A DNA stretch of 64,000 bases. It comes from Paraburkholderia lycopersici. GTDB taxonomy: Bacteria; Pseudomonadota; Gammaproteobacteria; Burkholderiales; Burkholderiaceae. The stretch lies in assembly GCF_900096975.1 (NCBI RefSeq), contig NZ_FMYQ01000016.1, forward strand, positions 62,001 through 126,000. The letters run 5' to 3'. Position numbers and translations under genes: made by a program. The notes beneath the pieces are model-generated. The model saw only the letters and a program-made list of their open reading frames with translations. It did no database searches and was not told the origin of the DNA. This document shows positions 53,888 through 61,845 of the stretch, piece by piece; positions within the stretch are counted from its first letter, which is position 1; every line of letters begins with the position of its first letter.

Positions 53888-54262
53888 TCATGGGTTCGCC
53901 CCGCCAAGCGCGCTCGCCAGGTCGACGAGCAGCTCGGGGTCCACCGGTTTTTCGATCCAGCCGGTCGCGCCTGCGTCGCGCACGGCTGCCTTGAAGCCTT
54001 CGTCCGATTCCGTGGTCAGCACGAGAATGGGCGTTTCGAGGTACGAAGGATTCGCCCGCAACCGCTTGATCAGGTCGAGTCCGCCCATGCGCGGCATGTA
54101 AAGGTCGGTGAGCACGAGATCGAAGCGCTCGGCGAGCGCATGCTCGAGCCCTTCGTCGCCGTCGCTCGCCACCGTCACTTCGTAGCCTGCCGAACCGAGC
54201 GCCGCACGCAGGATCTCCCGCATGGACACCGAATCGTCGATCGCCAGAATGTTCCTGATCAT
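53888..54262 (-). CDS. CheY-like single-domain response regulator
   Basis: 124 residues, a second stand-alone receiver between motB and cheA. Acidic residues D9/D10 and phospho-acceptor D53 (LTDLYMPRMGG) are present, with K in EKPVD. It lacks the motifs by which the downstream CheY resembles the motor-binding type, so it may act as phosphate sink or regulator of CheA. ATG preceded by GAGGAAC. Confidence 0.9.
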   Translation of the reverse strand: MIRNILAIDDSVSMREILRAALGSAGYEVTVASDGDEGLEHALAERFDLVLTDLYMPRMGGLDLIKRLRANPSYLETPILVLTTESDEGFKAAVRDAGATGWIEKPVDPELLVDLASALGGANP

Positions 54263-54275
54263 CCGTTCCTCGTTG

Positions 54276-55382
54276 TCATTGCGCGTCTGCCGGCGCGTTC
54301 GCCGTCGCCGCCGGTTCGATGACGGGCGGCGCCACGGGCACTTCCGGCGCTACCGCCGCCACCGGCGCCACCTTCGGCACGACGCGCACGGGCGCGGGCG
54401 CCGCCCTGGCCGGCGCCGCTTCGGGCGAGAGCGCGGGCAGGCTCTTGCCCGAGCCCGCCGCGTCGTCCGAGAGCGTGGTGGTGGTCGAGTCGTCGTGCAT
54501 GAGCGCGTCTTCGGACTTCTTGTTCAACACGATGATGCTGATGCGGCGGTTCTCGGGATCGAGCGGATCGGCCTTGTTCAGGTTCTGCGTCGACGCGAGG
54601 CCGAGCACGCGCAACACCTTCGATTCGTCCATGCCGCCCGCGATCAGCTCGCGCCGCGAGGCGTTCGCGCGGTCTGCGGAAAGCTCCCAGTTGCTGTAGC
54701 CCTTCTCGCCGCCCGCGTACGGCACGGCGTCGGTGTGGCCCTGCACGACGATGCGGTTGGGCACGTCGTTCAGCGTCTTGCCGATCTCCTGCAGGATGTC
54801 GCGCATATACGGCTCGACCACGTCGCGCGCCGTCGCGAACATCGGGCGCTTCTGCGAGTCGACGATCTCGATGCGCAGGCCCATCAACGTCGAGTCGATG
54901 CGGATTTGCTGCTTGAACTGCCGCAGCACCGGGTTCGCCTCGATCGCGGCCATCAGCTTCACCTGCAGATCGTGCAGGCGCACCTGCTCCTGGCGCTCGA
55001 GCGAGCCTTCGAGCTGTTTCGTCGCGTCGTCGTCGTTGTGCTTCGAGGCGTTGCGCTCGGAGCGTTCGGTCGCGCCGTCGCTGCGGCGCGTGACGCCCTG
55101 CTCCTGCGACGAGATGTCACGCCCGCCGCCCTTCAGAATGCTCGAATCCTCGGCGCTGCGATCGCCGCCCCAGAGCGTGATCTTCAGCGGCTGGTTGAAA
55201 TAGTCGGCAATGCCGCGTAGCTGCGTGGTCGAAGCCGACGAGAGCAGCCACATCAGCAGGAAGAACGCCATCATCGCGGTCATGAAGTCCGCGTAGGCGA
55301 GCTTCCAGGCGCCGCCATGATGCGCCCCCTTCTTCGGCGCGGCGCGCTTGACGACGATTGCGCGGTCCTTGTTGTTGCTCAT
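54276..55382 (-). CDS. motB: Stator protein MotB
   Basis: 368 residues. One membrane helix near the N-terminus carries the proton-binding aspartate in LAYADFMTAMMAFFLLMW (Asp in ADFMT). Plug region, then the OmpA-like peptidoglycan-binding domain with VQGHTDAVPY and NWELSADRANA. A Pro/Ala-rich C-terminal tail (about 70 residues) is additional. Pairs with MotA. Confidence 0.96.
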   Translation of the reverse strand: MSNNKDRAIVVKRAAPKKGAHHGGAWKLAYADFMTAMMAFFLLMWLLSSASTTQLRGIADYFNQPLKITLWGGDRSAEDSSILKGGGRDISSQEQGVTRRSDGATERSERNASKHNDDDATKQLEGSLERQEQVRLHDLQVKLMAAIEANPVLRQFKQQIRIDSTLMGLRIEIVDSQKRPMFATARDVVEPYMRDILQEIGKTLNDVPNRIVVQGHTDAVPYAGGEKGYSNWELSADRANASRRELIAGGMDESKVLRVLGLASTQNLNKADPLDPENRRISIIVLNKKSEDALMHDDSTTTTLSDDAAGSGKSLPALSPEAAPARAAPAPVRVVPKVAPVAAVAPEVPVAPPVIEPAATANAPADAQ

Positions 55383-55397
55383 CGCAGCATCCCCGCC

Positions 55398-56258
55398 TTA
55401 CTTCGCCTTCACGCGACGCACGTGCTCTTCGAGCTCGGTGAACGACGGGCGCTCGGTCGAGAACAGCACCTTGCGGCCAAACTCCACGGCGATCGCGGGC
55501 GCATAGCCGTTCAGGCTCGCGAGGATCGTCACCTTGATGCACTGGAACATCTTGGTCGACTCGGTCACGCGCTGCTCCGCGAGGCTCGCGAGCGGGCCGA
55601 TCAGGCCGTACGAAAGCAGAATGCCGAGGAACGTGCCCACCAGCGCCTGGGCGATCATTTCGCCGAGAACCGCAGGCGGCTTGTCGGCGGAAGCCATGGT
55701 GTGCACGACGCCCATCACCGCCGCGACGATACCGAACGCCGGCATTGCGTCGCCCACCTTCGAGAGCGCGTGCGCGGGCGCCTCGCCCTCCGAGTGGTGC
55801 GTTTCGATTTCCTCGTCCATGAGGCTTTCGATTTCGAACGCGTTCATGTTGCCGCCCACCATGAGCCGCAGGTAGTCGGTGAGGAACTCGACGATGTGGT
55901 GGTCGGCGAGGATTTTCGGGTACTGCGTGAAGATCGGGCTTTTCTGCGGATCGTCGATGTCCGCTTCGAGCGTGAGCGTGCCTTCCTTGCGCGCCTTCGC
56001 GAGCAGGACGTAGAGCAGCGCGAGCAGCTCCATGTACACGTCCTTGTTGTACTTGGCGCCCTTGAACAGCGTCGGGATGACGCGCAGCGTGGCCTTGATC
56101 GTCTTGATGCCGTTGCCGAGGACAAAGGCGCCGACGCCCGCACCGCCGATCATGAGCAGCTCCATTGGCTGCATGAGGGCCCCCAGATGGCCGCCCTCCA
56201 ATGCATAGCCGCCGAAGACGGACAAGATCGTCACGAGTGTTCCCACGATAATCAGCAC
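55398..56258 (-). CDS. motA: Stator protein MotA
   Basis: 286 residues with four membrane helices. MotA surrounds MotB and contacts FliG through its cytoplasmic loop, where RKEGTLTLEADI and the charged residues lie. The conserved prolines in GDAMPAFGIVAAVMGVVHTM are present. GTG start at 56258 (GAGGA upstream). First gene of the motAB-che operon. Confidence 0.96.
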   Translation of the reverse strand: MLIIVGTLVTILSVFGGYALEGGHLGALMQPMELLMIGGAGVGAFVLGNGIKTIKATLRVIPTLFKGAKYNKDVYMELLALLYVLLAKARKEGTLTLEADIDDPQKSPIFTQYPKILADHHIVEFLTDYLRLMVGGNMNAFEIESLMDEEIETHHSEGEAPAHALSKVGDAMPAFGIVAAVMGVVHTMASADKPPAVLGEMIAQALVGTFLGILLSYGLIGPLASLAEQRVTESTKMFQCIKVTILASLNGYAPAIAVEFGRKVLFSTERPSFTELEEHVRRVKAK

Positions 56259-56571
56259 TGCCGGGTCCTCACTAGAATTGCGCCGCGAACCGCCGTCGGC
56301 CCGCGCCCTTAGGTGGGTTTACGGCATCGGCGCGAAAAACTTTGGGATTGGGTGAGCCCGGGCCGCCCGTTCTCCGGACGCGTCCCGGCCAAGGCGCGCC
56401 GGCATGGCGGAAAAATCTGGGGCCGGGTCGCAACGCCGCGCGCGGCCGGGATTGCTGGCCTGAGCGCGCAAAGCCGCGCCCGGCCGCGCGAAGCGCCGGA
56501 TGGCGCCCCGCCACGGCGTCACCGCGCGGCCGGGTGGGGTTTATCCCGGTTCGCGATCCGCGCCGGCAGCG
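56259..56571. other. Intergenic region between flhC and motA
   Basis: A 313-base gap with the motA sigma-28 promoter at 56318-56344. The rest is GC-rich with no coding signature. No clear terminator after flhC was found. Confidence 0.5.
56318..56344 (-). promoter_or_regulatory. Sigma-28 (FliA) promoter of motA-che operon
   Basis: Minus strand: CAAAGTTT (56344-56337), 11 bases, GCCGTAAA (56325-56318). Expected start about 50 bases upstream of the motA GTG. It would drive the eleven-gene motA-to-cheZ unit. Confidence 0.8.
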
Positions 56572-57114
56572 TCAAGCCGCGATCCGCGACGTCATGCCGC
56601 TGCGCCGCGTGCGCCCAGCCCGCGAAGGCGGCTGGCAAAGTCCGCACACGAAGCCGCGCTGCGGGTCGTGCGCGTGGGCCACATAGCGGCCGCCGCAGCG
56701 GCTGCACGGCGTCATCTGCAGCAGGCCCGAGGCGAAATAGCGGACGAGCGTCCACGCGCGCGTGAGGCTCAGCGCCGGCGCTTCGTCCTGCAGCCGCAGA
56801 TGCTCGAGATAGAGCCGGTAGCTCTTCACGATGGCGTGGATCGGCTCGCAGCGCGCATGACGGCTCATGAACACGAACGTGTTGTAGAACAGCGAGGAAT
56901 GGACGTTGGGCTGCCAGGTCATGAACCAGTCGGTCGAAAACGGCAGCATGCCCTTGGGCGGCGATTCGCCCTTGACTTCCTTGTAAAGCCGGACGAGGCG
57001 GTCGCGCGAGAGCGAGGTCTCCGCTTCGAGCAATTGTAGGCGCGCGCCCAGCTCGATGAGCTCGATCGCCAGCGCGATCTCCTTTACCTCCTGCACCACA
57101 CTCTTCGTCGCCAT
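56572..57114 (-). CDS. flhC: Flagellar master regulator subunit FlhC
   Basis: 180 residues. FlhC with FlhD forms the D4C2 activator of class II flagellar promoters. The helical N-terminal half has VQEVKEIALAIELIELGARL. The zinc-binding cysteines are in CSRCGGRY and CGLC. MATKSVVQ start at 57114; an ATG two codons earlier is also possible. Follows flhD by 99 bases. Confidence 0.95.
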   Translation of the reverse strand: MATKSVVQEVKEIALAIELIELGARLQLLEAETSLSRDRLVRLYKEVKGESPPKGMLPFSTDWFMTWQPNVHSSLFYNTFVFMSRHARCEPIHAIVKSYRLYLEHLRLQDEAPALSLTRAWTLVRYFASGLLQMTPCSRCGGRYVAHAHDPQRGFVCGLCQPPSRAGRTRRSGMTSRIAA

Positions 57115-57213
57115 AAACATCCGTTGGAAGCCGCAAGGGAATGCGCACTGCCCCGGCAGCCGCTCGCGGGCCGCACGGGGCAATGCGTGCCGCGCGTTGC
57201 GGCGCGTGCCGGT

Positions 57214-57531
57214 TCAGCCGATCTGCTCGACGTCCTGGCCCGCCATGATGATGGCCGAGTGGGTCGGCGCGGTTTTGCCCTTGTCGGCAAGCGCGCTCAG
57301 AATGGTGTGATCGTCGAACCGGAAGCGGCAAAGCAGCTGGTTCGATGCGGCAAGGCGTACGGTCTGCGCGAAAGAAAGACTCGCGAGCACCTCCGCAGAC
57401 TGCTCGGAGATGCCCATGCGGAACATGCCGGCCGGCCTGTCCTCGCGCAGCAGACGTTGCGCGAGCAACAGGTACGACAGGTTCACTTCCTTGATCTCAT
57501 TGAGCATGTCGCTGTGCGTCGTCGCGCTCAT
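57214..57531 (-). CDS. flhD: Flagellar master regulator subunit FlhD
   Basis: 105 residues, standard length. MLNEIKEVNLSYLLLAQRLL and FRMGISEQSAEVLASLSFAQ are the typical FlhD segments. GGGGGAA lies four bases before the ATG. Preceded by a 553-base region with a candidate promoter. Confidence 0.95.
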   Translation of the reverse strand: MSATTHSDMLNEIKEVNLSYLLLAQRLLREDRPAGMFRMGISEQSAEVLASLSFAQTVRLAASNQLLCRFRFDDHTILSALADKGKTAPTHSAIIMAGQDVEQIG

Positions 57532-58084
57532 GGATTCCCCCGAATCAAAACGCGGCGGCTGGTCGGTCCGCCCGCGGAAAACGTTTGCTCGCCCGGCTGC
57601 AGTTCGAGCGCCGCCAAACGGCTGTTTATGGTCGTGGTTGCATTGTGGCCGGGGCGCGAGCAAATGGAAATCGGACGGACGCCGCGACGCGTTGCGAGAA
57701 AAACCTTCGCATGCGCGTAGGAATTTTTCTGACAAGCAGGTGGGAGAGGAGGCGGAGGGCGGTGCGCGCCATGTCGGGCGCATAGGCGCGAAATCGTCTG
57801 TAGATTACAGGATTTTTCATCGGTGCGTCACGCCCTGGTGTGAGTCGCACCGTTCAGGCACGCGAATTGCGCATTGCGCGCCCATGCTGCGTGACGCTTT
57901 GCAAAGCCCTATTACACCCGCTGTATCCCGCTGTAACAACATTAAGCGTTTGCAAAACCGCGTGTATCGGGCGGCGAAATGGCCATAATCGGGAGTCAGG
58001 GATAACCCGATACCGTCGTACCGCCGCAGTGCCGCACCGCATGCGTTCGTAGCACACGCGGCTTTTGCCCCAGGAGATCGAACA
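57532..58084. other. Divergent control region between flhD and glycosyltransferase gene
   Basis: A 553-base gap. It contains a good sigma-70-like promoter for flhD (57911-57939) with a tandem CCCGCTGTA element. The flhD leader would be about 370 bases, room for regulatory structure. A -10-like CATAAT near 57983 may belong to the plus-strand gene. No conserved ORF was seen. Confidence 0.5.
57911..57939 (-). promoter_or_regulatory. Candidate sigma-70 promoter of flhDC
   Basis: Minus strand: TTGTTA (57939-57934), 17 bases, TGTAAT (57916-57911). The spacer contains a direct repeat of ACAGCGGG, which may be a regulator site. Spacing is ideal. Confidence 0.6.
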
Positions 58085-59149
58085 ATGCGAATCGCACAAA
58101 TTGCGCCACTTTATGAAGCCGTTCCGCCCAAGCTCTATGGCGGGACCGAGCGCGTCGTGTCCTATCTGACCGAAGCGCTGGTCGACCTCGGCCACGACGT
58201 GACGCTGTTCGCCAGCGGCGATTCGGTCACTTCGGCGAACCTCGAAGCCGCTTGGCCGCGCGCCCTGCGCCTCGACCCGACGATCCGCGACGCGCTCGCT
58301 CCGCACATGGTGCTGCTCGAGCGCGTGCGCCGCGTGGCGCACGAATTCGACGTGCTGCACTTTCACCTCGATTACCTGCCGTTCCCGCTGTTCTCGACCA
58401 TGGACACGCCGTTCGTCACGACGCTGCATGGCCGCCTGGACCTGCCGGAGCTGCAACCGGTATTCGAGCAGTTCCCGAACGCGCCGGTGATTTCGATCTC
58501 GGATTCCCAGCGCCAGCCGCTGCCGCAGGCCGCATGGCAGAACACGATCTATCACGGCCTGCCGCAGAACCTGCTCACGCCGCAAACCGACCGCAAACCC
58601 GAATACCTTGCGTTTCTCGGCCGCATCTGCCCGGAAAAGCGCGTGGACACGGCCATCAAGATCGCCGCGCTCTCGGGCCTGCCGCTCAAGATCGCCGCCA
58701 AGGTCGACAAGGTCGACCAGGACTACTTCAAGACCGAGATCGAGCCGCTGCTCTCGCAGGCGCATGTGGAGTTCATCGGCGAAATCAATGAAGAGCAGAA
58801 GCCCGCGTTTCTCTCGGGGGCGAAGGCGCTGCTGTTCCCGATCGACTGGTCCGAGCCGTTCGGCCTCGTCATGATCGAGGCGATGGCGTGCGGCACACCG
58901 GTGATCGCCTTCAACCGCGGATCGGTGCCGGAAGTGATCGATCCGGGCTTGACCGGCTATATCGTCGAAGACGTGCAAGGCGCCGTGGCGGCGCTCCAGA
59001 ATATCGATTCGCTTTCGCGCGAAGCGATTCGTAGCCAGTTCGAACGCCGATTCACGTCGCACGTCATGGCCGGCAATTATGTCGACACATATACGGCGCT
59101 CATCGAAGCCGCCCAGCGTCCGGTACTGCGCCGGGTCGCCGCGGGCTGA
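58085..59149 (+). CDS. Glycosyltransferase family 4 protein
   Basis: 354 residues, GT-B fold. N-terminal acceptor domain begins MRIAQIAPLYEAVPPKLYGG with GGTERVV. The C-terminal nucleotide-sugar domain shows FLGRICPEKRVDTAI and the donor-site motif FGLVMIEAMACGTPVIAF with the paired glutamates typical of family GT4. AGGAGAT lies seven bases before the ATG. Divergent from flhDC. Substrate is unknown; flagellin glycosylation or surface polysaccharide synthesis are both possible. Confidence 0.88.
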   Translation: MRIAQIAPLYEAVPPKLYGGTERVVSYLTEALVDLGHDVTLFASGDSVTSANLEAAWPRALRLDPTIRDALAPHMVLLERVRRVAHEFDVLHFHLDYLPFPLFSTMDTPFVTTLHGRLDLPELQPVFEQFPNAPVISISDSQRQPLPQAAWQNTIYHGLPQNLLTPQTDRKPEYLAFLGRICPEKRVDTAIKIAALSGLPLKIAAKVDKVDQDYFKTEIEPLLSQAHVEFIGEINEEQKPAFLSGAKALLFPIDWSEPFGLVMIEAMACGTPVIAFNRGSVPEVIDPGLTGYIVEDVQGAVAALQNIDSLSREAIRSQFERRFTSHVMAGNYVDTYTALIEAAQRPVLRRVAAG

Positions 59150-59254
59150 ATGCGATGCGCTGCAGCTTTCAGGATAAATACAGACAAATGTCCGACGTGA
59201 ATCGTTTGCGAGCCGGCGAATAGCGCCATTGCACATCGATTACGCGCGACACGT

Positions 59255-59286
59255 AAAAGAGCCGCATGGTCCATGCGGCTCTTTTT
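59255..59286. terminator. Bidirectional terminator after glycosyltransferase gene
   Basis: AGAGCCGCATGG (59258-59269) and its complement CCATGCGGCTCT (59271-59282) form a near-perfect stem, with A-tract before and T-tract after. Shared by the convergent glycosyltransferase and hns genes. Confidence 0.92.
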
Positions 59287-59344
59287 ATTGGAATTTCAAT
59301 TCCGTCCGTGCGCACGCCTGGCCGGCTTCCCGCGCGGCCGCGCG

Positions 59345-59641
59345 TCAGGCGATCAGGTAGCGCTCGCGGTTCTTGCCCGCGATCCATTTGGGCGGCTTGC
59401 CGCGCCCGCTCCAGGTCGCGCCGGTCTTCGGGTCCTGGTAGCGCGCGGGCAGCGGCGCCTTCTTCGGCGGCCGTCCACGGCGCGCGGCTTCGGCAAACCC
59501 GAGGTCCTGGGCGGAAAGGCCGTATTCGGCAATCTTTTCCTTGATCGTGGCGATGACGTCTGCGATTTCCGTGCGCCGCGCCTCTTCCGCCTGAGCCTGG
59601 AGTTTTGCGATCTGCGCCTTGAGTTCTGAATATTGCGACAT
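59345..59641 (-). CDS. H-NS family nucleoid protein
   Basis: 98 residues. N-terminal coiled coil for oligomerisation (about residues 1-45), then the DNA-binding domain with RRGRPPKKAP and DPKTGATWSGRGKPPKWIAG, the Burkholderia-type H-NS motif containing GRGKPP. Silences AT-rich DNA. GGGGGAAT precedes the ATG. An AT-rich control region lies upstream. Confidence 0.93.
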   Translation of the reverse strand: MSQYSELKAQIAKLQAQAEEARRTEIADVIATIKEKIAEYGLSAQDLGFAEAARRGRPPKKAPLPARYQDPKTGATWSGRGKPPKWIAGKNRERYLIA

Positions 59642-60032
59642 TTCTATTCCCCCTTCATTGCCCGTGAAAGCGACTCGATCGGAGATTAGACGTAAATAAC
59701 GGAATTCGCAATCGCTATTAATACTGCGTTATCTCGTCAATTCGTGATTTAACGTTCGACGTCTCTTTGCGAAATTTCGGATACGCCCATTGCAATAATT
59801 CGGTCAATTACGTCGAAATTGACAATCCGCGGCGCCATCCAAATGGATGACTGTCCGGAATCCGGCATTTCGCGGCGCCGGCGCTTTACACGCGCCCTTC
59901 AAATCGACTTTTCGAGGTGTCGCGCAATGCGCTTGTCCAGACGACTGGTTGGCGAACTGACCGGCATGCCGGCGCCGCGCTGCTAGAATCGGGCGATTTT
60001 CCACCGTCTTGCCACCTGGAACTCACACCTGC
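59642..60032. other. AT-rich divergent region upstream of hns
   Basis: A 391-base gap whose part from about 59680 to 59830 is clearly more AT-rich than the rest of the window. It contains an inverted repeat (59803-59823). Likely the hns promoter and, by analogy, an H-NS autoregulation site. No gene found. Confidence 0.6.
59803..59823. repeat. Perfect inverted repeat upstream of hns
   Basis: GTCAATT-ACGTCGA-AATTGAC: seven-base perfect arms with a seven-base centre. Dyad-symmetric operator geometry within the AT-rich region. Confidence 0.6.
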
Positions 60033-60743
60033 ATGAAACGCTCACGACCCCGGCCGATCCGGCTCGCCGCGTGCCTGGCCGCACTGGTTTGCGCCTGCGC
60101 GCCGCTACCGCGGGCTGCAGTCGCCAGCGCCGGCGAGACGACGCAGGCGAGCGCCAGTAGCACGGCGTCCACACGCGATACGCGCAATGTGGAGACGCTC
60201 GTCTTCGTGCGCCACGGCGAAAAGCCGCCCGAAGGGCTCGGCCAGCTCAGTTGCAAGGGACTGAATCGCGCGCTCGCACTGCCGGCCGTGATCGCGGCCA
60301 GGTACGGCAAACCCGACGCCGTCTACGCGCCCGACCCCGGCGAACAGAAGGACGACAACGGCCAGCCCTACTACTACGTGCGGCCGCTCGCGACCATCGA
60401 GCCGACCGCGATCCAGTTCGGCATGCCGATCCAGACGCCTTACGGCCATTCGCAAATCGATTCGCTGCAGGCCGTGCTCATCGCCCCGCGATGGCGCGGG
60501 CGCACCGTGGTGGTCGCATGGGAGCATCGGGAGATCGAGGCGTTCGTGCGACGCGTGATCGCCGCGCATGGCGGCACCGCAAACGACGTGCCGCGCTGGG
60601 AGAGCGCCGACTTCGACAGTATCTACGTGGTGCGCATCGACTGGAGCAGCGACCCCGCTCGTGCGCGCTTTTCGCACGAGCGCGAAGGGCTCGACGGGCG
60701 CCCGGACGATTGTCCGTGCGCGCAATTGCCGGCCGCGCAATAA
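60033..60743 (+). CDS. Histidine phosphatase superfamily protein, secreted
   Basis: 236 residues. N-terminal signal, probably lipoprotein (ALVCAC). The catalytic RHG motif is LVFVRHGEKPP, and a second conserved histidine lies in VAWEHREIEAF. Members hydrolyse phosphoesters through a phosphohistidine intermediate. Start ATG at 60033 without a strong ribosome site. Substrate unknown. Confidence 0.82.
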   Translation: MKRSRPRPIRLAACLAALVCACAPLPRAAVASAGETTQASASSTASTRDTRNVETLVFVRHGEKPPEGLGQLSCKGLNRALALPAVIAARYGKPDAVYAPDPGEQKDDNGQPYYYVRPLATIEPTAIQFGMPIQTPYGHSQIDSLQAVLIAPRWRGRTVVVAWEHREIEAFVRRVIAAHGGTANDVPRWESADFDSIYVVRIDWSSDPARARFSHEREGLDGRPDDCPCAQLPAAQ

Positions 60744-60797
60744 CTCGCGACGTGGCGGCGCCTCGCGCGCCGGGCCTGTGCCGTCGCCTTCGGCGGC

Positions 60798-61619
60798 TTA
60801 TGAGGCGAGTTCGTCGTCCAGCGCGAACAGCTTGCACAGGTGATGCGCGACACCGGCTTCGAAGTTATTGCCAATGCGCGGCACCAAGGGCAGCCGCTTG
60901 ACGAGATCGGGATTGGCATTGTTCATCATGAAGGGATGCCCCGCCGTTTCGAGCAGATCGATGTCGTTCATGTTGTCGCCGAACGCCACGCAACCTGCGG
61001 CGTCCACGCCGAGCCGGTCGAGCACGACGCGCAACGCGCGCCCCTTCGAAACGCCGGCCACCATCACTTCGAGGCAATCGGGCAGCGAGTAGGTGACATA
61101 GAGCGCGTTGCCGAATTCGCGCGCGAGATTCTGGGCGACGTCGGCGAGATCCGCCGGATCTCCGATATAAAGCGCCTTGGCAATGCCCGCGCTCGCGTGC
61201 GCGCGCAGGTCCGCCACGCGATACTCGAAGCCCGAGTCCTGGTGATACGCCAGCAGTTCCGGCGCATGGCGGTCGATGAGCCAGGCGTCGTCGGTATAGA
61301 TGCTCACGATCACGCGGCCGTGCGCGCCAACGGTGTCGGCCGCAACGAGGCGCTCGACCACCGGCCCGGGCAGATTGCTCGCGTGGATCAGCGCGTCGTC
61401 GGGCGCATGCACGCGTGCGCCATTCGCTGTGATCAGATACGGGCGGATGCCGAGCACGTCGCGAATGCCGGCCACGTCGCAATAGTGACGGCCGGTCGCG
61501 ATGACGAACGGCAGACCCTGCGCATCGAGCGCGTTGAGCGTGGCAACCGTGAACGGATCGACCTGATGGTCGCTGTTGAGCAGCGTTCCGTCGAGATCGG
61601 TTGCAATGACCTTGTACAT
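60798..61619 (-). CDS. Cof-type HAD-IIB phosphatase
   Basis: 273 residues. The HAD motif I is ATDLDGTLL with nucleophile D8 and D10; motif II VIATGR; motif III lysine in GVSKGRAL; motif IV GDNMNDIDLLE. Cof-type hydrolases dephosphorylate sugar phosphates or nucleotides in the cytoplasm. ATG at 61619. Confidence 0.93.
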   Translation of the reverse strand: MYKVIATDLDGTLLNSDHQVDPFTVATLNALDAQGLPFVIATGRHYCDVAGIRDVLGIRPYLITANGARVHAPDDALIHASNLPGPVVERLVAADTVGAHGRVIVSIYTDDAWLIDRHAPELLAYHQDSGFEYRVADLRAHASAGIAKALYIGDPADLADVAQNLAREFGNALYVTYSLPDCLEVMVAGVSKGRALRVVLDRLGVDAAGCVAFGDNMNDIDLLETAGHPFMMNNANPDLVKRLPLVPRIGNNFEAGVAHHLCKLFALDDELAS

Positions 61620-61814
61620 GGTGAGCAGACAGCTAGCGGGAAACGTCAAATCGTAGCATTTGCGGCCTGGCTACGCCCTTGGCCTACGTTCCACGCAGGT
61701 CGCCGCTTTGTCGTCTTGCATTCGCCCCAAGGGCGGAACACGCGCGCCCTTGCCCCCTTTTTTTCTCGCTGCTCTTTCGCCCGGTTGTTCGCTCAATTGC
61801 CCATTCAGTTGCCA

Positions 61815-61845
61815 ACTAAGTTTTGCCCACTAAGTTTTGCCCACT
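61815..61845. repeat. 14-bp tandem duplication at the 3' end of the kinase gene
   Basis: ACTAAGTTTTGCCC occurs twice in direct succession (61815-61828, 61829-61842), then ACT. It spans the stop codon of the minus-strand kinase gene. Confidence 0.85.

Noticed and set aside
57626-57850. 74-codon minus-strand open frame upstream of flhD
   Set aside because: No recognisable domain, no ribosome site, and lies in the presumed flhDC leader.
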